A stretch of DNA of 64,000 bases from Veillonella parvula DSM 2008 (GCF_000024945.1 NC_013520.1:768501-832500); one strand, 5' to 3'. Shown: positions 25,343 through 35,232, counted from the stretch's first letter. Notes: a model not told the origin generated them from the letters alone. Translations and numbers: made by a program.

Positions 25343-26332
25343 ATGAATATTTTAGTAACAGGTGGTGCTGGTTATATTGGGAGTCATACTGTACGTGCTT
25401 TACAACAAGCAGGATATACACCAATTATTGTAGATAATTTATCTCGTGGGCATGTAGAATCTATTCCTGAGGGGGTAAAGTTCTACAATATGGATATTGC
25501 TGATCCTAAACTAGTAGGTATTATGAAAGAACATAACATCCTAGGTGTAATGCATTTTGCTGCTCACTCACAAGTTGGTGAATCCATGCAAAATCCAGCT
25601 ATTTATTATGAAAATAATGTAGTTGGTTCTTATCACCTTATTGAGTCTGCTCGTACCGCAGGTATAAAGCATTTTGTATTTTCTAGTACGGCTGCTGTGT
25701 ATGGTGAGCCTAAGGTAGCTCCTATTTGTGAGGATGCTCAGCTACAACCAACAAATGTATATGGTCGCACTAAATTGATGATAGAAAAAATGTTATCTGA
25801 TTATAGTTCGATTTATGGTTCTACATATGTTGCGTTGCGTTATTTCAATGCGGCCGGTGCGGATCCGTCTGGTATGATTGGAGAAGACCATCATCCTGAA
25901 ACTCATTTGATTCCACTTGTGTTAGATGCGGCTCGCGGTAAAAGAGAGCATATAACTGTATTTGGGACTGATTATGATACAGCTGATGGCACATGTGTAC
26001 GCGACTATATTCATGTCAATGATTTAGCAGCTGCTCACGTATTGGCTATGGACTACTTGCGTAAAGGCGGAGAATCTCAAGTATTTAATCTTGGTAGTGG
26101 TAATGGATTCTCTGTAAAGGAAATCATCGAGACTGCAAAAGAGGTTACGGGTATCGATATTCCTGTTCAATATGGTGATCGCCGTGCTGGTGATCCAGGA
26201 ACATTAATTGCTTCCTCTGAAAAAATCAAAAATTTACTTGGTTGGGATCCTAAATTTAGTAATGTTGCTGATGTTATCAAAGATGCATGGCATTGGCATA
26301 CATCTCATCCAGATGGATTTAATAGTAAATAA
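25343..26332 (+). CDS. galE: UDP-glucose 4-epimerase
   Basis: A 329-residue GalE. GGAGYIGSHTVRALQQAGY binds NAD; the catalytic Tyr-X3-Lys is in NVYGRTKLMIE, with SSTAAVYGEP before it; RYFNAAGADPSGMIGEDH and TCVRDYIHVNDLAAAH are classical GalE signatures. It interconverts UDP-glucose and UDP-galactose, useful both for galactose use and for the capsule locus downstream. It is in an operon with pgi and is closed by a strong terminator. Confidence 0.95.
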   Translation: MNILVTGGAGYIGSHTVRALQQAGYTPIIVDNLSRGHVESIPEGVKFYNMDIADPKLVGIMKEHNILGVMHFAAHSQVGESMQNPAIYYENNVVGSYHLIESARTAGIKHFVFSSTAAVYGEPKVAPICEDAQLQPTNVYGRTKLMIEKMLSDYSSIYGSTYVALRYFNAAGADPSGMIGEDHHPETHLIPLVLDAARGKREHITVFGTDYDTADGTCVRDYIHVNDLAAAHVLAMDYLRKGGESQVFNLGSGNGFSVKEIIETAKEVTGIDIPVQYGDRRAGDPGTLIASSEKIKNLLGWDPKFSNVADVIKDAWHWHTSHPDGFNSK

Positions 26333-26365
26333 AGAACAAATTGTTTTGATTTGTCAATATAATGA

Positions 26366-26409
26366 ATGACTCTATTAGTCACCTTGGTGACTGGTAGAGT
26401 CATTTTTTT
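26366..26409 (+). terminator. Rho-independent terminator after galE
   Basis: ATGACTCTATTAGTCACC pairs with the complementary GGTGACTGGTAGAGTCAT around a short loop and continues into TTTTTTTG. Confidence 0.9.
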
Positions 26410-26457
26410 GTAGGATTTTAAAAGAGCCTCCTAGAATATGTCAGCAGGAGGTGGATT

Positions 26458-27306
26458 ATGAACTTACAAGACTATATAGAACGTATGAAAATGTGGATTG
26501 ATAAGCAGCATTTTATTATGCGCCACTATAAGTTTGCACTTGGTATTTTCTTTATCATTACGGTTGCCCTTTTAGGCATTGGTATTTTTTATCCACATGA
26601 GGAGGAAAATGTTCATATTAGTTTAGATCAATCTAATGGTAGAGATGCTAATCAAATTGAACGAGGCTCAGAAAAATTATCAAAAGAAACAACACATGAT
26701 AATAGAAATGGGAAAGGAAAGAACTATTTTAAAGATGAAAGTGATATAAAAAATGTAAAGGATAGAGAGGTAAAAAGCGATGTTCATGGACGATTATTAT
26801 ATGATATTACCGGTGTTGAGCGAGCAAATCCTTGGCGAGAGGTTTTTAAAGATATTCCTATAGATGAATTACTTGGTCAGAATAAGATAACTAAAGATAG
26901 CAATGGCAATTTCGTTGATATAAATAATGATTTACATGAGTCAGATGATTCAATGAAGACTTTTGAGAAAAAGGTAGATGAAAGTCGTAGAAATGAAAAA
27001 TATCAACAAATAAGAAATAATAAAAAGCATAGTGGTAATTATATTGAATTAAAAGCTAAAGATATTAGTGCTAGACGAGTTGAATCTAGTATACAACCTT
27101 CTATAAGTAATCCTACCAAACAACATCCCATAGAGCTTATAGGTATTATTGAGGGACAACAGAATATTGCTATTTTACGAAAAGGTACAGAGGAACAAAT
27201 GGTTAGTATAGGAAGTGTGTGGAAAGAAATATCAGTATCTAAGATAACTGCAAGTGGTGTAGAAATTATTGAAGGAGGTTCATCACGGTGGCTAAGAATC
27301 GAGTAA
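26458..27306 (+). CDS. GspC/PilP-like secretion or pilus protein
   Basis: A 282-residue protein with one N-terminal membrane anchor (about residues 26-44), a long, highly charged low-complexity region (residues 50-210, rich in Asp, Lys, Asn), and a small C-terminal beta domain (IELIGIIEGQQNIAILRKG, then VSIGSVWKEISVSKITASGV). That last domain resembles the GspC homology region/PilP fold, which contacts the secretin in type II secretion or type IV pili. It overlaps the secretin gene by 19 bases, which supports the pairing. The family is inferred from the C-terminal fold and position, not from a strong motif. Confidence 0.6.
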   Translation: MNLQDYIERMKMWIDKQHFIMRHYKFALGIFFIITVALLGIGIFYPHEEENVHISLDQSNGRDANQIERGSEKLSKETTHDNRNGKGKNYFKDESDIKNVKDREVKSDVHGRLLYDITGVERANPWREVFKDIPIDELLGQNKITKDSNGNFVDINNDLHESDDSMKTFEKKVDESRRNEKYQQIRNNKKHSGNYIELKAKDISARRVESSIQPSISNPTKQHPIELIGIIEGQQNIAILRKGTEEQMVSIGSVWKEISVSKITASGVEIIEGGSSRWLRIE

Positions 27307-28586
27307 GCTTTATAGGTCTAAAATGTATAGATAAGATTATAGTGACAGTTATATTGCAAATAAGCTTATGGATGGTCGTAATGCTTGTAACTCCCTTCAT
27401 GGTATTTGCTAATGGTACTGATAGGATAACTACTAGTAGTTCTGAAAATATCGTAAATAGTGGTGAAGTAGCTAAAAATGAAAAAAATATTGAGAACAAA
27501 CTCATAACGATTTCTGTACGCAATGCATCCTTAAAGGAAACCGTTTTAGGAATTTGTCGTAGTTACGGTATATCCGTAATTGGTGTAGAGTCGTTAAAAG
27601 GGACTGTTACGGCCACTGTAACGGGAGAATCCCCAGAAGGGATTATTAATGAACTAGGTAAGTTATATCATTTCTCCGTATTGAAGGAGCATAACACACT
27701 TCTTATTGATTCTGATGATGAAACACTTGAAAAAAGAGAACTATATGTTATATCACCTGAACATTTACCGGCTGAGTCTTTGAAAAATGTGGTAGGCACA
27801 GTGGTGAAAAACGATAAAATGGCAGTGCTTTCAGAACAAAATGAAGTAATTATGCATTTGACGAGCGGAGAAAAGCGACGCGTAGAAACCTTAGTATGTG
27901 CTATCGACAAGGAACCAAAACAAGTGCAATTGGAAGCTACCATCATTGCTATGGAACAATCCTATGCTAAGGAACAAGGTTTTAGATGGTCTTGGCTTAG
28001 CTTGACCGGTCATGGAGAAGATAAAACACATTCCTATGGTGCCGTTACCTTTGGCAAAACACCGACTGGGGAAGCCTATAAGTTCTTTGTAAAGCCAGAG
28101 CTAAGTCTTATGGAAAGCTCAGGTAAGGCCGTTCTAATTGCAAAACCATCTATCATGGCTCTCAATGGTGAGACTGCGCATATCTTGATAGGTGAAAGAA
28201 TACCTGTTATAGAGGAGTCAGAAGTGAATGGCGAACGAAAGCGTTCTACTCGTTATGAAGAGGTGGGCATTAAGTTGAATTACACTCCTATCATTACCGC
28301 TGATGGTGGTGTAGATGCTAAAATACATGCAGAAGTGAGTACACCTATTATGGTATCTGAAATGAAAGCCTACAAAATAAGCACACGTCAAGCACATACA
28401 AGAGTACGATTACAACCAGGAGAAGTGCTAGTTATTGGTGGACTCATGGATAATCGAGATCAACATCAAATACAAAAAATACCTATTTTGGGAGATATCC
28501 CTTTGTTAGGAAAATTATTCCGTCATAGTCGAAAAACAAAAGATTCTATAGAAATGTTAATGTTAGTGAGGGCAACTGTGGTATAA
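27288..28586 (+). CDS. Secretin (GspD/PilQ family)
   Basis: A 432-residue outer-membrane secretin. After an N-terminal hydrophobic segment (about residues 16-36), short N-domains (ISVRNASLKETVLGICRSYG) are followed by the secretin core: VQLEATIIAMEQSYAKEQGF, ALNGETAHILIGERIPV, YEEVGIKLNYTPII, the LQPGEVLVIGGLMD strand and KIPILGDIPLLGKLFRH, ending EMLMLVRATVV. Secretins form the outer-membrane pore for type II secretion, type IV pili or filamentous phage. It is shorter than typical GspD/PilQ (600-750) because it has few N-domains. No ATPase or pilin gene is nearby. An extended -10 for the next gene lies in its last codons. Confidence 0.85.
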   Translation: MAKNRVSFIGLKCIDKIIVTVILQISLWMVVMLVTPFMVFANGTDRITTSSSENIVNSGEVAKNEKNIENKLITISVRNASLKETVLGICRSYGISVIGVESLKGTVTATVTGESPEGIINELGKLYHFSVLKEHNTLLIDSDDETLEKRELYVISPEHLPAESLKNVVGTVVKNDKMAVLSEQNEVIMHLTSGEKRRVETLVCAIDKEPKQVQLEATIIAMEQSYAKEQGFRWSWLSLTGHGEDKTHSYGAVTFGKTPTGEAYKFFVKPELSLMESSGKAVLIAKPSIMALNGETAHILIGERIPVIEESEVNGERKRSTRYEEVGIKLNYTPIITADGGVDAKIHAEVSTPIMVSEMKAYKISTRQAHTRVRLQPGEVLVIGGLMDNRDQHQIQKIPILGDIPLLGKLFRHSRKTKDSIEMLMLVRATVV

Positions 28587-28587
28587 T
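28579..28587 (+). promoter_or_regulatory. Extended -10 of the ABC-F gene
   Basis: TGGTATAAT with TG one base before the TATAAT hexamer lies at the end of the secretin gene, 28 bases before the ABC-F start. A -35 is not clear. Confidence 0.4.
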
Positions 28588-28614
28588 GAAGAGTAAATGA
28601 TTAGGAGGTTGTGA

Positions 28615-30534
28615 ATGGAACGCATTCGAATGATAGACCTTGGAAAATCATTTGGAGTGCGCCAAGTATTTTCCAATGTGTCTTTTGAGATAAAAGAAGG
28701 GGATCGACTCGCATTGGTAGGCCCTAATGGGGCTGGGAAATCTACCTTGTTAAAGTGCATATTAGGGTATGAAGAACTCGATGAAGGTAATGTAGTCAAG
28801 TCGCCTGTTGCTAGTATTGGCTATTTACAACAAGATGTAAATCTTGGAGATGATAGCCTTGCTACGGAAATCGAAAAGGCTTGGGCTGATGTTCATGTAT
28901 TGGAAAAACAATTAAAAGAGCTCACTAGTCGCTTGGAAACCGAAGAGGCTAGCGAATCGGATTTACAACGCTTAGATTATTTACAGAATCGTCTAGAATG
29001 GCTAGGTGGTTATGATTACGAGCAAAAGACAAAGCGCATAGTCTATGGTCTTGGTTTTACTGATGATGACTTAGATAAGCCTGCTAATGCTTTTTCAGGT
29101 GGTCAAAAAACGCGTATCAATTTAGCTAAAGCGTTAGTACGTAGTCCTGATTTTTTATTCTTAGACGAACCGACTAACCATTTAGATATGGATATGCTGG
29201 AGTGGTTAGAGGGGTACTTATCTGCCTATCAAGGTGGTATTCTCATTGTCAGCCATGATAGATATTTCCTAGATCGTATCGTCACAGGTGTTGTGGAGTT
29301 AGATAATCACAAAGCCACAACCTATCGTGGTAACTATAGTCGCTATATTCAACAACGTGATGAACGTTTAAAGGCTGATATGGTGGCCTATGAAAAACAG
29401 CAGGAGTATATTAAGAAAACAGAGGCTTATATAGATAAATACCGCGCTGGTATCAAGTCTAAAATGGCTCGTGGTCGTCAGTCTCAACTAAATCGATTAG
29501 AGCGGCTAGAGGCACCTGTTACTTCACATCATTTACAATTTTCTTTTCCTCCTGCTGCGATGAGTGCTGATAAGGTTTTAGTCTTAGATCACTTATCTGT
29601 CAGATATGGTGAAAGTCGCATTATTGATGATATCTCTCTTGTTGTTCGACGAGGTGAATCAGTAGCGCTTATTGGACCTAATGGCGCGGGTAAGTCTACA
29701 CTGGTGAAAACCATTGTAGGAGAACTATTCCCTAAAGATGGTCATGTGGATATTGGCAATCGCGTACAAGTCGGTTACTTCTCACAAGAACACGAAGAAT
29801 TGCATGATTCTTGGCAGGTAGTGGAAGAGATCATGAATCACTTTAACTACAGCGAGGATAAGGCTCGTAATGTGCTGGGGGCTTTCCTGTTTAAAGGGGA
29901 CGATGTATTTAAGTTAGTAGGTGAATTATCTGGTGGTGAGCGCGCTCGTTTAGCTTTGCTTAAATTATTTCTTCAAGGAGATAATTTCCTAATTTTAGAC
30001 GAACCGACAAACCATTTAGATATTCCTACACGAGAAATTGTAGAGGAAGCATTGCAACAATTTGAAGGGACTTGTTTTATTATTTCTCATGATAGATATT
30101 TCTTGGATCAAGTTTCTACAAAAACAGTAATTCTAGATGAAGGTAAAATTACAGAGTATCTCGGTAACTATTCATACTATAAGGAAAAGCTGAAAGAGCA
30201 AGAAGACTTATTAGCATTGGCTAATGAGAAAAACTCTGATAGCAGTAAGCGTGATAGTAAAGCTACTCCTATTAATGAGTCAATGCTTTCAGTATCAGAA
30301 ACTACGGAGGAAAATCAGAAGAAGCCAAATGCTTATATGGTAGAAAAACAATTGGCTGAGGTAGAAGCTGAAATTGCTCGTTTAGAGGCGACGATGAAGA
30401 TGTATGAAGTGCAATTAGCGAATCCTGTAGTTCAGCAAGATTTAGATGAAATGTCTAAAATTTCCACACAAATTGAAGAGACTCAAACTGAGTTGAATTT
30501 ATTGTATGAGAAGTGGGAACGGCTATGTGAATAG
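28615..30534 (+). CDS. ABC-F family ATPase
   Basis: A 639-residue soluble protein with two ABC ATPase domains and no membrane helices. Walker A motifs GPNGAGKSTLLK and GPNGAGKSTLVK, signatures FSGGQKTR and LSGGERAR, and DEPTNHLDM/DEPTNHLDI Walker B regions are all intact. The linker with KYRAGIKSKMARGRQSQ separates the domains, and the C-terminus (about 540-639) is a charged coiled coil. ABC-F proteins act on the ribosome in translation or antibiotic protection; this one resembles the YdiF/Uup type and specific resistance cannot be inferred. It starts after AGGAGG. Confidence 0.9.
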   Translation: MERIRMIDLGKSFGVRQVFSNVSFEIKEGDRLALVGPNGAGKSTLLKCILGYEELDEGNVVKSPVASIGYLQQDVNLGDDSLATEIEKAWADVHVLEKQLKELTSRLETEEASESDLQRLDYLQNRLEWLGGYDYEQKTKRIVYGLGFTDDDLDKPANAFSGGQKTRINLAKALVRSPDFLFLDEPTNHLDMDMLEWLEGYLSAYQGGILIVSHDRYFLDRIVTGVVELDNHKATTYRGNYSRYIQQRDERLKADMVAYEKQQEYIKKTEAYIDKYRAGIKSKMARGRQSQLNRLERLEAPVTSHHLQFSFPPAAMSADKVLVLDHLSVRYGESRIIDDISLVVRRGESVALIGPNGAGKSTLVKTIVGELFPKDGHVDIGNRVQVGYFSQEHEELHDSWQVVEEIMNHFNYSEDKARNVLGAFLFKGDDVFKLVGELSGGERARLALLKLFLQGDNFLILDEPTNHLDIPTREIVEEALQQFEGTCFIISHDRYFLDQVSTKTVILDEGKITEYLGNYSYYKEKLKEQEDLLALANEKNSDSSKRDSKATPINESMLSVSETTEENQKKPNAYMVEKQLAEVEAEIARLEATMKMYEVQLANPVVQQDLDEMSKISTQIEETQTELNLLYEKWERLCE

Positions 30535-30581
30535 CTTTTTAATTTATATATTATTAAGGAATTAAAATCATTTTCTTTTAA

Positions 30582-30609
30582 TTGACAAAAGATTGAAATT
30601 TCCCATAAT
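30582..30609 (+). promoter_or_regulatory. Promoter of the liv operon
   Basis: TTGACA (30582-30587) and CATAAT (30604-30609), spacing 16, 46 bases before livK. Confidence 0.65.
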
Positions 30610-30654
30610 ATAGGTATAGAATCAAAGTTTTATGTTTTAAAGGAAGGGTGTAAT

Positions 30655-31803
30655 ATGAATAAATCCATGTTAAAAAAAGCAGCCATTTTTGGCCTTGCCG
30701 GTGTAATGGCAGTTGCTGCTGGCTGTGGTGGAAATAAAGATGCAGGTAGTGCGAATAGTAATGAAGCTAAAATTGCATTGTTAACAACAACAACTGGTGG
30801 GGCAGCAGCTTATGGTGAATCTATTAAAGCTGGTGCAGAATTGGCTGTAAGCGAAATCAATGCTGATGCAAACGCTGTAAAAATTAACTTATTAGTAGAA
30901 GATACTAAAGGTGATAAAAATGAAGCTATCAATGCGATGAATAAAGTAATTGCAAAAGATAAAGTAGTAGCAGTTATTGGACCTATGCTATCTGGTGAAA
31001 TGATGGCTGCTGGTCCTGTAGCAAACAAGAGTAAAGTAGTTGCTCTTGGTACATCTACAACGGCTGAAGGTATTACGGATATCGGCGATTACATTTTCCG
31101 TAATGCTGTACCTGAATCCTTGGCAGTAGATACTGCAATTAAAGAAGCACATAAAACTTTAGGCTTCAAAACTGCAGCTATCATGTACTCTAACAACAAT
31201 GACCAAATGGTATCTGTAAATAATACAGCTCGTAAAGCATTGGAATCTGAAGGTGTACAAATCGTTGATACTGAAACATTTGCAGATAAAGATACTGACT
31301 TCTCTGCACAATTGACTAAAATTCAACAAGCAAAACCTGATGTAATTGTAGTTGCTTCTCTTTACCAAGAAGGCGCATTAATCATGAAAAAAATGCGTGA
31401 AATGGGTATGAATCAACCTGTAGTTGGCTCCAATGGTTTCAACAGCCCACAATTCATTAAAATTGCTGGCGATGCTGCTAACGGTGTTATTGTTGGTACG
31501 CCATGGTTCCCTAACAAAGAAGACCAAAAGGTTAAAGATTTCCGTAAAGCCTATGTGGCAAAATACGGTAAAGAACCTGACCAATTCGCTGCTCAAGCAT
31601 ATGATGCAGTATATCTCTATGAAACAGCTTTGAAAAAAGCAGGGTCCACAACAGATCGCGAAAAATTCCGGGAAGCATTGAAAAATATTGCTGACTTCGT
31701 TGGTGTAACTGGCCAATTCAAATTCAACGAAAAACGCGATCCTTCCATGGAAGTTCAAGTATTACAAATTAAAAACGGTCAATTTGACGCATTAACAAAA
31801 TAA
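30655..31803 (+). CDS. livK: Branched-chain amino acid-binding lipoprotein LivK-type
   Basis: A 382-residue substrate-binding protein. The lipobox VAAGC puts a lipidated Cys at residue 24 after a hydrophobic signal. The mature part follows the periplasmic-binding type 1 fold (KIALLTTTTGGAAAYGESIKAGAELAVSEIN; VIGPMLSGEM). It delivers Leu/Ile/Val or a related amino acid to the LivHMGF permease encoded next. Start follows AAGGAAGGG. It begins a five-gene operon; the substrate is inferred from family and order, and could be another amino acid or an amide. Confidence 0.9.
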   Translation: MNKSMLKKAAIFGLAGVMAVAAGCGGNKDAGSANSNEAKIALLTTTTGGAAAYGESIKAGAELAVSEINADANAVKINLLVEDTKGDKNEAINAMNKVIAKDKVVAVIGPMLSGEMMAAGPVANKSKVVALGTSTTAEGITDIGDYIFRNAVPESLAVDTAIKEAHKTLGFKTAAIMYSNNNDQMVSVNNTARKALESEGVQIVDTETFADKDTDFSAQLTKIQQAKPDVIVVASLYQEGALIMKKMREMGMNQPVVGSNGFNSPQFIKIAGDAANGVIVGTPWFPNKEDQKVKDFRKAYVAKYGKEPDQFAAQAYDAVYLYETALKKAGSTTDREKFREALKNIADFVGVTGQFKFNEKRDPSMEVQVLQIKNGQFDALTK

Positions 31804-31817
31804 GTTGAGGTAGTATA

Positions 31818-32699
31818 GTGTTTTTACAACAATTAGTTAACGGGTTAACCCTCGGTAGCTTATATGCTGTACTCGCTATTGGCTTAACACTTGTGTTCGG
31901 TGTTTTGAATATTATCAACATGGCTCACGGAGGCATCTTTATGATAGGTGCCTTCGTTGGTCTTTTTATGGTAACAATTTTTAACGTTAACATTTTTGTA
32001 GCCCTTATCGTAGCTATGGCTGTAGGTGCTATCCTCGGTTATCTTTTAGAATTTGTGGCGCTTCGTCCACTACGCAAGAAAAAGGTGTCTCACTTGGCAC
32101 CACTTATTAGTACCATTGGTGTTTCTATTTTCCTTGAAAGTTTGGCATTATTGCTTTGGGGCCCTCAAACTAGATCATTCCCACCAGACTATATTGGTGG
32201 CTTAATCGACTTTGGAGCTTTCAAAATTTCTATGGTACAAATTATTGGTTTAGGCGTTTCTGTTGTGCTAATGCTGATTTTAAATGTAGTTATTAAGAAA
32301 ACTAAGATTGGTAAGGCTATTCGCGCTGTATCCATGAGTACGGAAACAGCAGCTCTCTTGGGTATCAATCCAACAATGATTATATCTATTACTGTTATGA
32401 TTGCATCTGCTTTAGGTGCAGCGGCAGGTGTATTGGTAGGGTTGTCCTTTAATGCTATTGAGCCTACTATGGGTGTTATTATAGGGTTTAAAGGTCTGGC
32501 AGTACTTATCTTAGGTGGTCTTGGTAATATTACAGGCGCCATGGTTGGCGGCTTTATTTTAGGCGTAGCAGAAATCTTCTCTGTTGCTTATGGTGCATCT
32601 ACATTCCGTGATGCTGTGGCCTTTGGTCTCATTATCCTATTATTATTCTGGCGCCCACAAGGCTTGTTTGGATCTAAAGATAAAGGGGGTAGACCGTAA
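31818..32699 (+). CDS. livH: Branched-chain amino acid ABC permease LivH
   Basis: A 293-residue inner-membrane permease with about eight helices. It begins MFLQQLVNGLTLGSLYAVLA and has NIINMAHGGIFMIGAFVG and the EAA-like cytoplasmic loop region with AVSMSTETAALLGIN, all typical of LivH. It forms the membrane channel with LivM. The start codon is GTG at 31818, after TGAGGTAG. It ends one base into the livM start (the two overlap by one base). Confidence 0.92.
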   Translation: MFLQQLVNGLTLGSLYAVLAIGLTLVFGVLNIINMAHGGIFMIGAFVGLFMVTIFNVNIFVALIVAMAVGAILGYLLEFVALRPLRKKKVSHLAPLISTIGVSIFLESLALLLWGPQTRSFPPDYIGGLIDFGAFKISMVQIIGLGVSVVLMLILNVVIKKTKIGKAIRAVSMSTETAALLGINPTMIISITVMIASALGAAAGVLVGLSFNAIEPTMGVIIGFKGLAVLILGGLGNITGAMVGGFILGVAEIFSVAYGASTFRDAVAFGLIILLLFWRPQGLFGSKDKGGRP

Positions 32700-33709
32700 T
32701 GGAATTATTAAACCCGTATTATCTACAGATCGTGATGTTTTTCATCATTAATGCCATCATGGGTATTTCAATTTATTTCACACTGGCAAGTGGACAGCTT
32801 TCTTTAGGGGCTGCTGGCTTTATGAGTGTTGGTGCATACGTAGGCGCTATTCTTTCTTTGAAAGCTGATTTGCCTATCGTTGTAGGCATTATTATTGGTG
32901 GCTTAGTTGCTAGTCTTGTGGCTGTTATTATCGGTTTGCCAACAACACGTCTTAAAGGTTTGTATCTTGCCATCGCTACACTTGGATTTGGCGAAGTTGT
33001 GCGTGTTATTTTCTTGAATTTGGATATTACAAATGGTGCATTAGGCCTTTCTGGTATTCCATCCATTCCTCAAGAATTGACAAATTATGCCTATGAATTT
33101 GATCTCGATGGTTTAATGGGCATTGATGCTGTTGCATGGGGCAATCTAATGGCTATTATTATTTTGTTAGCTATTTTAGTATTGATTATCGCCTTTTGTG
33201 TACGGATTAATAATAGCCGTGTGGGTCGTGCCTTTGCAGCGATTAAGGCTGATGATCATGCAGCTGAATTGATGGGAATCAACGTTGTATACTACAAGAT
33301 GATGGCCTTTATTATCGGCGCTTTCATCGCTGGTATTGGTGGTGGTTTGTATGCGCATATTACAAACTTTATTAATCCTACAGATTTCAGCTACCATAAA
33401 GTAGTACAAATTTTGTTATTCCCTGTATTTGGTGGTTCCAATGTAGTATGGGGTTCCGTACTAGGTTCCTTTATTCTTACATTACTACCAGAAGTATTGC
33501 GTTTCTTATCCGACTATCGCGATATTATTTATGGTGCTTTGCTAGTAATCTTGATGGCTGTTCGTCCAGATGGTATTTTAACAGAATCCATGGTGGATAA
33601 AATTAGCCGTAAATTAGGCTTTAAGAAAGCTCCATATATTCCAGAATCACAAGTATTAACAGAACGCTTTGAAGCATATAAGCGTAAACAACAGGAAAAA
33701 CAAGGATAG
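32699..33709 (+). CDS. livM: Branched-chain amino acid ABC permease LivM
   Basis: A 336-residue permease with about nine helices and a cytoplasmic C-terminal tail rich in Lys and Gln. FTLASGQLSLGAAGFMSVGAYVGAIL near the N-terminus and the loop AIKADDHAAELMGINVVYYK are LivM hallmarks. It partners LivH. The ATG overlaps the last base of livH, a sign of coupled translation. The following livG starts 11 bases after its stop, preceded by a GGAGG site. Confidence 0.92.
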   Translation: MELLNPYYLQIVMFFIINAIMGISIYFTLASGQLSLGAAGFMSVGAYVGAILSLKADLPIVVGIIIGGLVASLVAVIIGLPTTRLKGLYLAIATLGFGEVVRVIFLNLDITNGALGLSGIPSIPQELTNYAYEFDLDGLMGIDAVAWGNLMAIIILLAILVLIIAFCVRINNSRVGRAFAAIKADDHAAELMGINVVYYKMMAFIIGAFIAGIGGGLYAHITNFINPTDFSYHKVVQILLFPVFGGSNVVWGSVLGSFILTLLPEVLRFLSDYRDIIYGALLVILMAVRPDGILTESMVDKISRKLGFKKAPYIPESQVLTERFEAYKRKQQEKQG

Positions 33710-33720
33710 GAGGGAACTGA

Positions 33721-34482
33721 ATGCTATTAGAATTAAATGAAGTAAGTAAAAGCTTTGGTGGCGTTGCAGCTCTCACAGGTGTATCCTTTGGTGTTAAACA
33801 AGGTGAGGTATTTGGTGTCATCGGTCCAAATGGTGCTGGTAAGACTACACTCTTCAACTTGATTACTGGTGTATTCCCTGCAAGTTCTGGTGAAATTGTA
33901 TTTGATGGTATGTCTGTTGTAGGCATCAAGCCTCATAGAACTGTTGAAATGGGGATTGCTCGTACCTTCCAAAATATTCGTCTCTTTGGCAATATGACAG
34001 CTCTTGAAACTGTTTTAACCGGTATGCATTGTCGTACTGGCTCTGGCTTCTTATCTAGTTTTTTGAAAACAAAACGTCAACGCATTGAAGAAGAGCGTTG
34101 TCGTGGTATTGCTTATGAGTTCTTAAAGCTTGTAGGTCTTGAAGCAGATGCAGAAGAGGTTGCAACATCATTACCGTATGGTAAGCAACGTCGTCTTGAA
34201 ATCGCTCGTGCCTTAGCGACACACCCTCAGTTAATCTTGCTTGATGAACCGGCAGCAGGTATGAATGATAGTGAAACTGAAGTTCTGCGTCAATTGATTG
34301 GCAAGATTCGTGACCTAGGTATTACCGTTGTGGTTATCGAACATGCCATGGAATTGATGATGAATATCTGTGATCGTTTGGTAGTACTTAACTTTGGCAA
34401 GAAAATTGCTGAAGGTACACCTCAAGAAATTCAAAATAATGAAGCTGTAATTGAAGCATACTTAGGTAAAGAGGAGGTGTAA
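33721..34482 (+). CDS. livG: Branched-chain amino acid ABC ATPase LivG
   Basis: A 253-residue ABC ATPase. Walker A GPNGAGKTTLF, the signature in the family's usual variant LPYGKQRRLEIAR, Walker B LILLDEPAAGMND and the switch His in VVIEHAMELM are intact. The insertion with ARTFQNIRLFGNMTALE identifies LivG. It powers LivHM together with LivF, whose gene starts one base after the stop. Confidence 0.93.
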   Translation: MLLELNEVSKSFGGVAALTGVSFGVKQGEVFGVIGPNGAGKTTLFNLITGVFPASSGEIVFDGMSVVGIKPHRTVEMGIARTFQNIRLFGNMTALETVLTGMHCRTGSGFLSSFLKTKRQRIEEERCRGIAYEFLKLVGLEADAEEVATSLPYGKQRRLEIARALATHPQLILLDEPAAGMNDSETEVLRQLIGKIRDLGITVVVIEHAMELMMNICDRLVVLNFGKKIAEGTPQEIQNNEAVIEAYLGKEEV

Positions 34483-34483
34483 T

Positions 34484-35194
34484 ATGTTAAAACTAGAAAA
34501 TATTGTGGCTGGTTATGGACATATTACAGCCTTAAAAGATATAAGTTTAGAAGTTCCACAAGGTTCCATTGTATCTCTTATTGGTGCTAATGGTGCTGGT
34601 AAGACTACGACGATGAAGACTATTATGGGACTTGTAAAACCCACATCTGGTCGAGTGATTTTTGAAGATCAAGATATTACAGGTCGCCAAACCCATCAAG
34701 TTGTACAAAGTGGTATCTCCTTAGTTCCTGAAGGACGTCAAATTCTACAAGATATGAGTGTTTATGAGAACCTTGAAATGGGTGCTTATACACGTAAAGA
34801 TAAAGAAATCGAAGCAGATATCAAAAAGGTATTTAAACGATTCCCTATTCTTGATGAACGAAGTTATCAATTGGGTGGTACTTTATCAGGTGGTCAACAG
34901 CAAATGCTAGCTATTGGTCGTGCACTTATGGCTCGTCCAAAATTGTTATTATTAGATGAACCATCTATGGGTCTTGCACCTTTAGTAGTAAATGAGATTT
35001 TTGAAACCATTAAAGAAATCAGCGCCGATGGAACAACAGTTCTTTTAGTAGAACAAAATGTGCGTCAAGCATTGAAGATTGCTGATTATGCGTATGTTTT
35101 GGAGACTGGTAAAATGGTATTATCTGGCTCTGCTGATGAAGTTCGCCATAATCCTCGCGTTATGGAAGCTTATTTAGGCGGTCGTGTTGAATAA
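34484..35194 (+). CDS. livF: Branched-chain amino acid ABC ATPase LivF
   Basis: A 236-residue ABC ATPase with Walker A GANGAGKTTTMK, signature LSGGQQQMLAIGR, Walker B LLLLDEPSMGLAP and VLLVEQNVRQAL with the Gln/Glu switch. The segment GISLVPEGRQIL is typical of LivF. It is the last gene of the livKHMGF operon and is followed by a very strong terminator. Confidence 0.93.
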   Translation: MLKLENIVAGYGHITALKDISLEVPQGSIVSLIGANGAGKTTTMKTIMGLVKPTSGRVIFEDQDITGRQTHQVVQSGISLVPEGRQILQDMSVYENLEMGAYTRKDKEIEADIKKVFKRFPILDERSYQLGGTLSGGQQQMLAIGRALMARPKLLLLDEPSMGLAPLVVNEIFETIKEISADGTTVLLVEQNVRQALKIADYAYVLETGKMVLSGSADEVRHNPRVMEAYLGGRVE

Positions 35195-35232
35195 TTAATT
35201 ATATAGAGCGATCATTAGTGTCAAAAACTTTG

